From Salvelinus alpinus (lineage: Eukaryota; Chordata; Actinopteri; Salmoniformes; Salmonidae), in assembly GCF_045679555.1 (NCBI RefSeq), contig NC_092098.1:17311038-17375037 (forward strand): 64,000 bases of DNA. Reading direction: 5' to 3'. The position numbers were made by a program, and so were the translations under genes. Of this stretch, positions 48,678 through 60,689 are shown in pieces (position 1 is the stretch's first letter; the number at the start of each line of letters is the position of its first letter). The notes below the pieces were generated by a model, which made no database searches, had not been told where the DNA came from, and worked only from the letters and a program-made list of their open reading frames with translations.

Positions 48678-50058
48678 TTAATTGTTCAGCAGTCTAATGG
48701 CTTGGGGGTAGAAGCTGTAAAGGAGCCTTTTGATCCTACTCTTGGCGCTCCGGCACCGCTTGCCGTGCAGTAGCAGAGACAACAGTCTATGACTTGGGTG
48801 ACTGGAGTCTCTGACAATTTTATGGGCTTTCCTCGGACACCCCCTATTATATAGGTCCTGGATTGCAGGAAACTTGGCCCCAGTGATGTACTTTGCCGTT
48901 CGCACTACCCTCTGTAGCGCCTTACAGTCAGATGCTGAGCAGTTGCCATACCAGGAGGTGATGCAACCGGTCAGGATGCCCTCGATGGTGCAGATGTATA
49001 ACTTTTTGAGGATCTGGGGACCCATGCCAAATCTTTTCAGTCTCCTGAGATGAAAAAAATTTGTCGTGCTCTCTTCAAGACTGTCTTGGTGTGTTTGGAC
49101 CATGATAGTTCGTTGGTGATGTGGACACCAATGAACTTGAAACTCTCGACCCGCTCCACTACAGCCCGGTTGATGATAATGGGGGCCTGTTCAGCCCGCC
49201 TTTTCCTGTAGTCCACAATTAGCTCCTTTGTCTTGCTCACATTGAGGGAGAGGTTGTTGTCCTGGCACCACACTGCCAGTTCTCTGACCTCCTCCCTATA
49301 GGCTGTCTCATCGTTGTTGGTGATCAGGCCTACAACTATTGTCGTAAGCAAACTTAATGATGATGTTGGAGTCATGTTTGGCCATGCAGTCGTGGGTGAA
49401 CAGGGAGTACAGGAGGGCACTAAGTGCACACCGCTGAGGGGCCCCAGTGTTGAGGATCAGTGTGGCAGACGTGTTGTTGCCTACCCTTACCACCTGGGGG
49501 TGGCCCGTCAGGAAGTCCAAGATCCAGTTGCAGAGGGAGGTGATTAGTCCCAGGGTCCTTAGCTTAGTGATGAGCTTCGTGGGCACAATGGTGTTGAACG
49601 CTGAGCTGTAGTCAATGAACAGCATTCTCACATAGGTGTTCCTTTTGTCCAGGTGGGAAAGCAGTGTGGAGTGCGATTGAGATTGCGTCATCTGTGGATC
49701 TGTTGGGGCGGTATGCGAATTGGAGTGGGTCTAGGGTATCCGGGAGAATGCCGTTAATGTGAGCCATGACCAGCCTTTCAAAGCACTTCATGGCTACCGA
49801 CGTGAGTGGTACGGGGCGGTAATCATTTAGGCAGTTTACCTTCACTTCCTTGGGCACAGGGACTATGGTGTTCTGCTTGAAACATGTAGGTATTACAGAC
49901 ACGGTCAGGGAGAGGTTGAACATATCAGTGAAGACACTTGCCAGTTGTTCCACGCATGCTTTAAGTACACGTCCTGGTAATCCATCTGACCCTGCGGTTT
50001 TGTGAATGTTGACCTGTTTAAAGCTCTTACTCACATCGGCTACCGAGAGCTTTATCAC
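48678..50058 (-). pseudogene. LINE family B reverse transcriptase, broken
   Basis: Frames 49612-50058 ([20 protein letters not shown]), 49308-49691 ([20 protein letters not shown]), 49037-49429 ([20 protein letters not shown]) and 48678-49103 (GPQILKKLYICTIEGILTGC) cover RT palm to C-terminus in order, with a frame change between each pair. The ADD box is altered (KFAYDN in the 49308 frame), a loss of a catalytic Asp. Same family as 23544-24797. Confidence 0.85.
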
Positions 50059-50075
50059 ACAGTCATCCAGAACAT

Positions 50076-50515
50076 CTCATCTTATTCCAGTGCTGAATGA
50101 AGGAAAAATCCATATTATGCATAATAGCCTTAATACAAGGGGCGTTGTGACATTGCTGCAAAGACACCTTGGGATTGATGATTCACAGTACAGAACATTA
50201 TGAAACTAATTGCAATTCATCTCACGTAGCTATAAAATGAGGGGTGTACAACAAATAAACAGTATTCATTCAGAAGTTGTTGAAATGTTAACTGTGGGAC
50301 TAGTCTCATCTATTTGGATTTCACAAGCCAGTTGACAGACACAACACATTTCTGGTGATGTCATCTGACTTTAATCACTCATTACACCCTCTCAAGGGGA
50401 ACTAGAACTGTATTAAAGAAAATAAATATTCTAATCCTGCCATGTGCATATTGTTATGACCTCTGCTTGCCGCTTGTCTTTCATCCTATACTATCGTTGT
50501 GAGAGTGGTGTAGGG
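50076..50515. other. Intergenic, no gene seen
   Basis: AT-rich, no repeat or coding feature recognised. Confidence 0.45.
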
Positions 50516-51015
50516 TAGAGGTCTTCATGGGTCCAAGAAGTTGGACCCAAATAGAACCGAAGACAATCAGACCCGCACCTGTCAATAAAAAATAAAAACT
50601 GGGGACCTGGACCCAAGAACAATCAGACCCGAACCCGAATGGACCTGAGAACAACCCAACTTAGACCCAACTCTGACGGGTCCTGGTATGTAGACCAGAC
50701 CTGATTGGACCAAGTGACAAAAAATTATGTTTATCATCAAGTTGCTCTTCTGGTTAACGAATGTCTTTATATGTTGGCTAGGCCTTTGATAAGTCAATAA
50801 ATTCACCTTATTAGCGTAAAATGAATATGCTATAGACTATGCAGAGCGTGGTTGGGTCCATTCGGGTTCACTCGGGTCTATCAACTGTAGTTACATAAAA
50901 CCGAGACCCGACAGCAATCAAACAGTATCCAACCCGGACACGAGGGACAAGTTAGAATTTTGGACCCGGACCCCGCTCAGTATATCAGGTTCGGTTGGAC
51001 CCGTGAAGACCTTTA
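50516..51015. repeat. MITE with GGGTCC-rich interior
   Basis: Inverted ends tagaggtcttcatgggtcca (50516) and tggacccgtgaagaccttta (to 51015) with a ~500-bp interior in which GACCCG/CGGGTC motifs recur more than a dozen times on both strands. Termini TAGAGGTC...GACCTTTA suggest a hAT-like element; an 8-bp target duplication could not be confirmed. Confidence 0.65.
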
Positions 51016-52189
51016 CCACAGAGTTTCTAAATCCAGAGGCACCATGTTTGTTAATACTGTACAGTATTACTGTGACTTTTCAAGCATCAGGTCATCATGT
51101 GAGTGCATCTATAGGCTAGAGATAGTCAGAAACAAAGTTATCAGTATTTGATAGGACAACAATGTTGGTGAATAAAACTATCCTATTTTAGAAACATAGA
51201 CATGGTTAAAAGAACACTGATTGGCACTGCACAAATAAAAAAATATGCCATGTCAACACTATTGACTTTATCCTGTGTGCCAGTCTATTTCTGCTCTCTT
51301 AATTGAACTCCTGATGAAATTGTCATGACAAACATGACAAGGAGTGGAATGATACCTAATCAGATTGACTGGTACCCAGGCTACATTGACTTGGTCAACT
51401 CTTTGTTTCTATAGACTGTTTGGCTGACAACTTCACGAAAATAATGTATGTGCAATGTGGCCGGAAGGCATGTGTTGTTATGATTCTGAAAGGTCAGATG
51501 GCTATCAACAATGACAAGAAGCCGCCATGTGGAGAATCGTAGGTGGCTCCTTTTCAGCTTGTTGTATCTTGTTATTGATACCATGTCTTGTTTTGAGGTG
51601 TTTTGACTGATGTCATGTCTATGTTGATGTTAAAGGTCCCATGTGGCGGGGACTAAAATGCAGATAATGTTGTGTTTCTGTTAAACAGAAGAAATAAAAG
51701 GGAGACAGGAGGAAACGGCTAAAGTTGTAACAGGCATATTCCTCTAGTGTTTATTCACTTTTCGTTTGATAAAGCACTCAATCATGTTTTCTTTACTAGT
51801 TAAAGTTCAAAAAGGTCATATGTACAAATTACTTTTCCAATATTCTAAAACAAATTCACATGAGAAACCACAATGAAATACATTGAACTTTTTTTCCCTT
51901 TAGAAACTCATGAGACCGTATAAAGTATTGTAAGTGCAGCAATATAATACAGCCTCTGTATTTAAAGTAGTCCTACTAATACATTGACTTGAATTTCAAA
52001 ATATACCTTTGCAGTATTTATCATAACCTCAGATAAAAGTTCATAAACATGCACTGTTTTAATAAAAATGAATAAAGGTATAAATTAAGTAGAAAAGAAA
52101 CCACAATATTATATTAGAGGAGATATAAACCAAACGTTCAAACCCGAATATTAGCAGGCGCCATTTTGTGTAGTATTATTCTATTAACT
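51016..52189. other. Intergenic with one arm of a local direct repeat
   Basis: No gene. 51680-51753 (gttaaacagaagaaataaaa ... ttcctctagtgttta) is about 80% identical to 52569-52642 in the same orientation, 889 bp away. Confidence 0.45.
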
Positions 52190-52445
52190 AGCCTAGCTTA
52201 ACCTATTCATCTCTATGGTGAGATCGCTTTGAAAAAAGATTGCAGTCTGAGTGCAGTACAAATGCAGTATGTGGCAAATACTGCATTCCAATTATAATTT
52301 TTTTACTGCAGTAATTATGCAATTCAACTACAGTTAGAGTGCAGTTATTCTGCAATTACTGCGTCCAAAATACCACAGTCGACTGTGGTATTACTGCACT
52401 TTTACTGCAGTTTCAAAACGGCATCTTTTTTTGTAAGGGTCATTT
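52190..52445. repeat. TGCAGT-rich MITE with perfect palindrome
   Basis: Repeated TGCAGT/ACTGCA words and a perfect 24-bp palindrome AATACCACAGTC/GACTGTGGTATT at 52369-52392, flanked by tactgc/gcagta motifs. Ends are not sharply definable. Non-coding. Confidence 0.5.
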
Positions 52446-52829
52446 TCACTCGATCAATTTATACATTTAAACTTTTCAATTTCCACATAGAAAAGGTAAG
52501 TATCACTCGGATAACCATTTAGACTATAACATTTCCTATAGATAATGTGATTGGTACACTACATACCTGTTAAACAGAATACATTAAAGAGAGACAAGAG
52601 GAAACTGTTAAAGTTGTCACAGGCATCTTCCTCTAGTGTTAGAGTTGAGACACAAACCGCTGTGCTCACTCTCCTACCACGCATGCTGCTGGCGGCAACA
52701 GGCAGAAACCTGAACAACAACTGTAACAACGTACAGTATTTGAGAGACAAGTGCTCATTGTGCAAATGTATTTATATTTTCAATAAACATTTGGAGACTA
52801 AATATTAGTGTAGATGTTGTCAACAGTCT

Positions 52830-54005
52830 AAAGGCGTCAGCATGCTTCAGTTTGGCTGGCACCTAGCGGAACTCGGCAAGCCGAACCAAACGAGTGTGCT
52901 CACATACTCCCTTAAATGACATTCTCTTGAAAAACAAGACAAACAAATAAAAAATACGAATTGGGTAAAGTGGAATCGGTTTGAGTGACCAGGAGCGGTA
53001 TGATGCTGATTTCGTGTGTCAAAAGCACAAAAGGCGAAAGCTCTGTGGCTCAACAAGATGTCGACGTATGATGTGGAAAGCTATGATTTTCAGAGTAGGG
53101 CACCGGTTAAAGGTGTCATCTCTGGTGTTTTGTTGGACATAGAGTCTGTGTGGTTTAGGGATAACATTCCAGGAGTGGTAGACGCATGTTGATTGAATCG
53201 AATGATAGACGGAAGGAAGGAGCAAAGCATATCGCTTTTAAAAGTTTTTGGGTGAAGTGATTCTCCCAACTTATGTAAAACTTTGGTATGTGAGATATGC
53301 GGTGAGACCGTATGTACAGATGCCGTTGCAGTGTTAGAATTGTAAAAGGTTTGGACATGTGGCAAGTGTTTGTTGAATGAATAAATATGTAGTAGTTGAA
53401 GAGTCAGATGAAGCATGTTGTTGTAATTGTGATGGGAATCACATTCCCGAGTTCCCGGAGTGCCTTGTACGGATGAAGGAGGTCGCAGTACCTAGGATCA
53501 GGGCGATCCAGCATGTCTCCTATAAGGAGGCAGTGAAAATACCTGAAGGAGTGAGTAGAGAGGAGATATAGTGGATGTCCCACAGTCTGCAGTGAATGCC
53601 ATGCAGGAGAAGGATCCTGACTAATAGTGAAGAAGGTGGACTTTGTTGTATCTATAGCACAGGTGATAAATTGAACTACTCAAACTAATCAAAAATCAAA
53701 GAAGCTAGACATCATTGTGAAGGCGGCAAATAGATTTTTGGATCTCCAGGACTTTACAGCCGAAATGTTACAGGGGTTCCCCCTCCCAGTTTCCTGAGCC
53801 TGTGTAGGGATCTGAATAGTCGTTTTTGTTTGAAATTCAGGGTAGTAGGGTGAATTTGGTTTGTGTTTATTTTTTGTATTTTATTTTTGGTAATTGGTAT
53901 GATTTGTTCATTAAAAAAATACCCTGTACAGTAGGTGGCGGCAGTACACCTTATGAGTCTGCCAATAAACCTCAGCGGAAAAAGAAGAAGAACGAAAATA
54001 ACACG
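52830..54005 (+). mobile_element. Internally deleted LINE: ORF1 remnant and 3' tail
   Basis: The plus strand shows ORF1 remnants (53040-53640) followed without any RT sequence by a 3' end with gtaggtggcggcagtacacc, 'tctgccaataaacctcagcg' and a GAA-rich terminal run (aaaaagaagaagaacg, about 53980-53995). The loss of ORF2 between them is an internal deletion or the hallmark of a non-autonomous derivative. Confidence 0.55.
53060..53571 (+). pseudogene. LINE ORF1 (gag-like) with zinc knuckles
   Basis: The plus-strand translation contains a first knuckle-like stretch (about 53310-53375, CxxCKRFGHVAS, its first Cys read from 'cagtgttagaattgt' with a mutation) and in the 53377-53571 frame CCNCDGNHIPEFPEC (C-x2-C-x4-H-type). 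The latter is followed by RIRAIQHVSYKEAVKIPEGV, the usual VSYAEAV-like block that follows such knuckles in fish LINE ORF1 proteins. Stops and frameshifts interrupt it. Confidence 0.6.
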
Positions 54006-55620
54006 TAAATCAAATCAAATCAAATCAAATTTATTAGTCACATACACATGGTTAGCAGATGTTAATGCGAGTGTAGCGAAATGCTTGTGCTTCTAGTTCC
54101 GACAATGCAGTAATAACAACAAGTAATCTAACCTAACAATTCCGCAACTACTACCTTATACACGCAAGTGTAAAGGGATAAAGAATATGTACATAAAGAT
54201 ATATGAATGAGTGATGGTACAGACGGCATAGGCAAGGTGCAGTAGATGGTATAGAGTACGGTATATACCTATGAGATGAGTACTGTAGGGTATGTAAACA
54301 TAAAGTGGCATAGTTTAAAGTGGCTAGTGGTCCATGTATTACATAAGATGGCAAGATGCAGTAGATGATATAGAGTACAGTATATACATATACATAAGAG
54401 ATGTGTAATGTAGGGTATGTAAACATTATATTAGGTGGCATTGTTTAAAGTGGCTGGTGGTACATTTTTACATAATTTCCATCAATTCCCATTTTTAAGG
54501 TGGCTGGAGCTGAGTCAGTTTGTTGGCAGCGGCCGCTAAATGTTAGTGGTGGCTGTTTAACAGTCTGATGGCCTTGAGATAGAAGCTGTTTTTCAGTCTC
54601 TCGGTCCCTGCTTGGATGCACCTGTACTGACCTCGCCTTCTGGATGATAGCGGGGTGAACAGGTAGTGGCTTGGGTGGTTGTTGTCCTTGATGATCTTTA
54701 TGGCCTTCCTGTGACATCGGGTGGTGTAGGTGTCCTGGAGGGCAGGTAGTTTGCCCCGGGTGATGCGTTCTGCCGACCTCACTACCCTCTGGAGAGCCTT
54801 ACGGTTGTGTGCGGAGCAGTTGCCGTACCAGGCGGTGATACAGCCCGACAGGATGCTCTCGATTGTGCATCTGTAGAAGTTTGTGAGTGCTTTTGGTGAC
54901 AAGCCGAATTTCTTCAGCCTCCTGAGGTTGAAGAGGCGCTGCTGCGCCTTCTTCACAACGCTGTCTGTGTGGGTGGACCAATTCAGTTTGTCCGTGATGT
55001 GTACACCGAGGAACTTAAAACTTTCCACCTTCTCCACTACTGACCCGTCGATGTGGATAGGGGGGAGCTCCCTCTGCTGTTTCCTGAAGTCCACAATCAT
55101 CTCCTTTGTTTTGTTGACGTTGAGTGTGAGGTTATTTTCCTGACACCACACTCCGAGGGCCCTCACCTCCTCCCTGTAGGCCGTCTCGTCGTTGTTGGTA
55201 ATCAAGCCTACCACTGTAGTGTCGTCCGCAAACTTGATGATTGAGTTGGAGGCGTGCATGGCCACGCAGTCGTGGGTGAACAGGGAGTACAGGAGAGGGC
55301 TCAGAACGCACCCTTGTGGGGCCCCAGTGTTGAGGATCAGCGGGGTGGAGATGTTGTTACCTACCCTCACCACCTGGGGGCGGCCCGTCAGGAAGTCCAG
55401 GACCCAGTTGCACAGGGCGGGGTCGAGGCCCAGGGTCTCGAGCTTGATGACGAGTTTGGAGGGTACTATGGTGTTGAATGCTGAGCTGTAGTCGATGAAC
55501 AGCATTCTCACATAGGTATTCCTCTTGTCCAGATGGGTTAGGGCAGTGTGCAGTGTGGTTGCGATTGCGTCGTCTGTGGACCTATTGGGTCGGTAAGCAA
55601 ATTGGAGTGGGTCTAGTTGC
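54006..55620 (-). mobile_element. 5'-truncated LINE (family A)
   Basis: Tail at 54006-54110 on the minus strand ends with 'catgtgtatgtgactaataa' and (ATTTG)n, the same end as at 6738 and 60222. The body extends to about 55620 inside the RT ORF. Intergenic part 54110-54540 is its 3' UTR, with an internal near-duplicate of 'gatgagtactgtagggtatg' (54275-54294) and 'gatgtgtaatgtagggtatg' (54400-54419). Confidence 0.88.
54543..55511 (-). CDS. LINE reverse transcriptase, C-terminal 322 codons
   Basis: The frame is open from 55511 to the stop at 54543 and continues in frame upstream until the truncation, so the ATG is internal. It shows [20 protein letters not shown] (catalytic Asp), [20 protein letters not shown], and [20 protein letters not shown] (catalytic ADD). 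Thumb and C-terminal parts follow ([28 protein letters not shown], then [17 protein letters not shown] and a final [15 protein letters not shown]). It is the best preserved family A copy in the window. Endonuclease is absent, so it cannot move alone. Confidence 0.88.
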   Translation of the reverse strand: MRMLFIDYSSAFNTIVPSKLVIKLETLGLDPALCNWVLDFLTGRPQVVRVGNNISTPLILNTGAPQGCVLSPLLYSLFTHDCVAMHASNSIIKFADDTTVVGLITNNDETAYREEVRALGVWCQENNLTLNVNKTKEMIVDFRKQQRELPPIHIDGSVVEKVESFKFLGVHITDKLNWSTHTDSVVKKAQQRLFNLRRLKKFGLSPKALTNFYRCTIESILSGCITAWYGNCSAHNRKALQRVVRSAERITRGKLPALQDTYTTRCHRKAIKIIKDNNHPSHYLFTPLSSRRRGQYRCIQAGTERLKNSFYLKAIRLLNSHH

Positions 55621-55799
55621 TTTCTATCCCGGGTTAGCCATCTAACTAGCTAGCACAAATTAATAATGCCTGGGGTTATGCATATGGGGTGCCTGGCAAT
55701 CAGACTGAAATGGTTCAGTCTGAGGTTAATGCCATATATTTATTTGTTTGGAACATTTCCTCTCACAATCACTTCCCCTCACATTCAAATTATAGTTTA

Positions 55800-55970
55800 A
55801 CTTATGTCACCGGTTGTCTGTGCACCCTGAAGGTTGCTAGATCGAATCCCGGAGCTGACAAGGTAAAATATGTTGTTCTGCCCCTGAACAAGGCAGTTAA
55901 CCCACTGTTCCTAGGCCGTCATTGTAAATAAGAATTTGTTATTAACTGACTTGCCTAGTTAAAAAAAAAA
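55800..55970 (+). repeat. tRNA-derived SINE 3' part
   Basis: Contains a B-box-like AGATCGAATCCCGG (about 55839), 'ctgaacaaggcagttaaccc' and 'ttgttattaactgacttgcc' before an A-rich tail (55960-55973), as in common salmonid SINEs. The head (A box) is partial or lost. Confidence 0.65.
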
Positions 55971-56093
55971 AAATATCTGAATGCACTATGAGTACTTTGA
56001 AAAGTTGATTTATTTATACTTTCCTGTGGATATATTGTCTTTATGCATACTACTACTTAATTTCCAGATTTTTTTTACAAAAACACATTTACT

Positions 56094-57218
<1,125 letters not shown>

Positions 57219-57220
57219 TA

Positions 57221-58874
57221 CCTGTATGCCTATGGATGTGTAGCTAGCTATCTAGCCGATCTGTGTATGGACCCAAACGTTTGGTATACATATTAGTTCA
57301 GAACCTAGCTATGAACCTCAGCTATCATAGCCAGTTGTATCAACTTGAAAACAGTCTGAATGACATTTAATGAAGCCTATGGATTGAGTAGAATATAATA
57401 TAACTTTGTGCCAAGGATGCAAGTCGTATATACATGTAGTTATTACCATGCATGAAATCCATCTTACATTGTAACCTGTACATTTAATATATTCACTGAT
57501 CATGTACTCTACCTTGGCAAATAAAGGTGCAGTTCAGGTATGAGTGTCTTTGAGATTATTTTTCAGTCATATCCAATACCAGGATTATCAAATTCCAGTC
57601 TTTGAATGATGTGTCTGCATGCATGTATTACAATTATACACTTCAACAGTCTTTACCAATCTTGGTCCTGGGACATCAATGGTTATACATTGTAACTAAT
57701 AGACTAGAAAAAGGATTTAACTAGTTAAAGGCTGATTTGTAATTTATATATTATATTTAAACAGTACACTAAACTTCCTATGCATCATATAAATAGCCTA
57801 AAACCGGTTAATCTCAATATCTAATGCCCTTCATCTGCATAGATCTGATAAACACAGGATAGGTGTAGTATTTCATGAAATGAGACTTAATTTCAACAGT
57901 AGAGAATGAAACGCTTTATTGAAAGAAGTTAATTATCCAAGTGTTATAAATACATGCATTATAAATATAATTGTAATATTATAAAAACAAGTTAAATCTG
58001 TACTTCAATGCACATCTGTTGTGCAGTATAAAAACAGGAAGAAAGAGGTGGCAAGAGAGGTGGAAAAGACAAAGGGAAAGAGGTAAGAACATAGGAGCAG
58101 GGAAGGCAGCATATGATTCAGGAATTACAGTGCTACCCAAATATTCTCTCAGTTCATCACAATTACATAATAGTGTCTTAAGAGCGGGTGAGGTGGCGAT
58201 GATGGGACTGGGGGATGGCGTCCTCTATCACATCAAAACATATCTGCATGTTTAAGCCTTGTTTTTAGTTTTTATTCTAACATTGTTAGTCATCATAATA
58301 ATCAGGTGAAATGCGATACTGACCTTCGATTATTGACTCTGGGACTAGTGCATCTCTATCTGTATTTCAATGTAAAGCATCTCTTTATTAATTTACTTCC
58401 TGTTGACCTGAACAAGTGTCCTCTATGTAGCCAGTTCAGATGCGGGAGGGGTTCACCGACACAGATTATATAACCTAGAGGATTTAGGGAGAAGAGGAGA
58501 GAGGGATGAAGTGAAGGAGAGAGACTTTTATTGAGAAAATAAGGTAGTAAAAGAGACAGTGTTCAACAGGAATATGTGTGGCTTCACCTGGTGTCCACAC
58601 CACACTTAGTGGCTGCAGGGTACCTAATGCCTAAAAACATGAACGGGTACACGAGGACAAACAATATAGCGTAGTTATAGAAATAATGAAGTGTCTTACT
58701 ATTCTCCATGGTTGGCCCTCTTTGCCTATTCGTTGAAGGTGGAAGGAGCCACAGTTATACACTTGAGCCTTCTTACTGCACAACACAATCCATCAATCAG
58801 ATTGATACATGAGTGTGTGGGTTATAGGGTGTCTAATTGTTCTACATTTTTTCAATATGGGTGACTCTTAAAAG
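57221..58874. other. Intergenic, no gene seen
   Basis: AT-rich with only short frames. A patch of purine-rich sequence at 58025-58090 (gaagaaagaggtggcaagag and on) and 58480-58560 is simple-sequence-like. No splice-bounded coding exon recognised. Confidence 0.45.
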
Positions 58875-59640
58875 TAGAGGACGACCGATTAATTGGCATA
58901 ATTATGGGCGATTTCAAGTTTTCATAATCGGTTATCGGCCTTTTTGGACGCCGATTACATTGCAATCCACGAGGAAACTGCGTGGCAGGCTGACCACCTG
59001 TTACGTGAGTGCAGCGTCAAAAGGACCTTGTGGCTGCAAGGAGCCAAGGTAAGTTGCTAGCTAGCATTACACGTATAAAAAAACAATCAATCTTCACAAT
59101 CACTAGTTAACTACACCTGGTTGATGATATTACTAGGTTAACTAGCTTGTCCTGCGTTGCATATAATCAATGAGGTGCCTGTTAATTTATCATCGAATCA
59201 CAGCCTACTACGGCAAACAGGTGATGATTTAACAAAAGCGCATTCGCGAAAAAAGCACAAATGTACCTTACCAAAACATCAATGCCTTTCTTAAAATCAA
59301 TACACAGAAGTATCTTTTTTTAACCTGCATATTTAGTTAAAAGAAATTCATGTTCGCAGGCAATATTAACTAGGGAAATTGTGTCACTTCTCTTGCGTTC
59401 AGTGCAAGCAGAGTCAGGGTATATGCAACAGTTTGGGCCGCCTGGCTCGTTGTGAACTAATTTGCCAGAAGTTTACATAATTATTACATAACATTGAAGG
59501 TTGTGCAATGTACCAGCAATATTTAGACTTAAGGTTGCCACCCGTTCGATCAAATACGGAACAGTTCCGTATTTCAATAAAATAATAAACGTTTTGTTTT
59601 CGAAATGATAGTTTCCAGATTTGACCAAATTAATGAACAA
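58875..59640. repeat. Dispersed repeat with CCGATT/AATCGG motifs
   Basis: Opens with tagaggacgaccgattaatt and ataatcggttatcggcc, typical of a hAT-like fish repeat of this composition. It contains an 11-bp inverted pair at 59552-59574 (AAATACGGAAC, one base, GTTCCGTATTT). The right border is uncertain. Confidence 0.45.
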
Positions 59641-59769
59641 AGGCTCATATTTCTGTGTTTATTATATTATAATTAAGTCTATGATTTGATAGAGCAGTCT
59701 GACTGAGAGGTGGTAGGCAGCAGCAGGCTCGTAAGATTAATTCAAACAGCACTTTACTATGTTTGTCAG

Positions 59770-60118
59770 CAGCTCTTAGCAATTCTTTTTTTGCTCCTTT
59801 GCACCCCAGTATCTCTACTTGCACATTCATCTTCTGCACATCTATCACTCCCGAGTTTAATTGCTATATCGTAATTACCTCGCCACTATGGCCTATTTTA
59901 TTGCCTTACCTCCCTTAAATTACGTCATTTGCACACAAAATACATATACTTTTTCCCCTACTGTATTATTGACTGTATGTTTGTTTATTCCATGTGTAAC
60001 TCTGTGTTGTTGTATGTGTCAAACTGCTTTGCTTTATCTTGGCCAGGTCGCAGTTGTAAATGAGAACTTCTCTCAACAGTTCTCAACTGACCTACCTGGT
60101 TAAATAAAGGTGAAATAA
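59770..60118 (+). repeat. LINE 3' UTR and tail
   Basis: Runs through gcacattcatcttctgcaca, ggccaggtcgcagttgtaaa and tacctggttaaataaaggtg, the plus-strand form of the tail at 15545-15640. No coding part is kept. Confidence 0.75.
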
Positions 60119-60124
60119 ATCAAA

Positions 60125-60222
60125 TTAAAAACTGCCGGAGCTAGAAACACAAGCATTTCGCTACACCCACAATACCATCTGCTAAACACGTGTATGTGAC
60201 CAATAACATTTGATTTGACGCA
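60125..60222 (+). repeat. LINE family A tail
   Basis: gctagaaacacaagcatttc, 'gctaaacacgtgtatgtgac' and 'caataacatttgatttga' match the family A tail (6738, 54006). It lies directly behind another LINE tail. Confidence 0.75.
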
Positions 60223-60267
60223 CAATGAGTGTTTGATCCATGTGGACTTCAGCGAGAATTACTCCTG

Positions 60268-60686
60268 CTATCAAGGCACAAGGCAAGACCCAGATGCAGA
60301 CACAGGAGGCAGATGGTTGGAGTCTTACAATGTTTAATAATCCAAAGGGGGTAGGCAAGAGAATGGTCGTGGACAGGCAAAAAGGTCAAAACCAGATCAT
60401 AGTCCAAGAGGTACAGAGTGGCAAACAGGCTCGTGGTCAAGGCAGGCAGAATGGTCAGGCAGGCGGGTACAGAGTACAGAAACAGGCACGGATCAAAACC
60501 GGGAGGACTAGAAAAAGGAGTACGGGAAAAACACGCTGGTTGACTTGACTAAACATACAAGACAAACTGGTGCAGAGAGACAGGAAACACAGGGATAAAT
60601 ACACTGGGGTAAATAAGCGACACCTGGAGGGGGTGGAGACAATCACAGGAACAGGTGAAACAGATCACCTGTGACCTCCCGTGTGA
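60268..60686 (-). mobile_element. Isolated Gypsy LTR
   Basis: Over about 410 bp it matches the LTR at about 10487-10908 (ctatcaaggcacaaggc at one end, gtgaaacagatca at the other) with one deletion near 60510. The last ten bases of the LTR border present at 10899-10908 are missing here and no target duplication is apparent, so it is a truncated or rearranged LTR rather than a clean solo LTR. Confidence 0.75.
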
Positions 60687-60689
60687 CAT

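Larger units (their letters stand above)
43210..50075 (-). mobile_element. LINE (family B) split by an LTR element
   Basis: The last ~50 bp of the LINE tail (43210-43259, aataaaactttatttgtcac) and the rest of the element (48358-50075) are separated by a complete LTR retrotransposon. The target duplication CATGC stands at 43255-43259 and 48358-48362. Removing the insert restores a normal family B tail. The 5' end is truncated at about 50075 within the RT ORF. Confidence 0.88.

Noticed and set aside
54013-54033. ATTTG/CAAAT microsatellite as an independent locus
   Set aside because: It is the 3' terminal repeat of a LINE tail, also seen at 6738, 26205 and 60222.
58019-58255. 78-codon frame in purine-rich DNA
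   Set aside because: Composition is simple-sequence-like and there is no splice context or recognisable motif.
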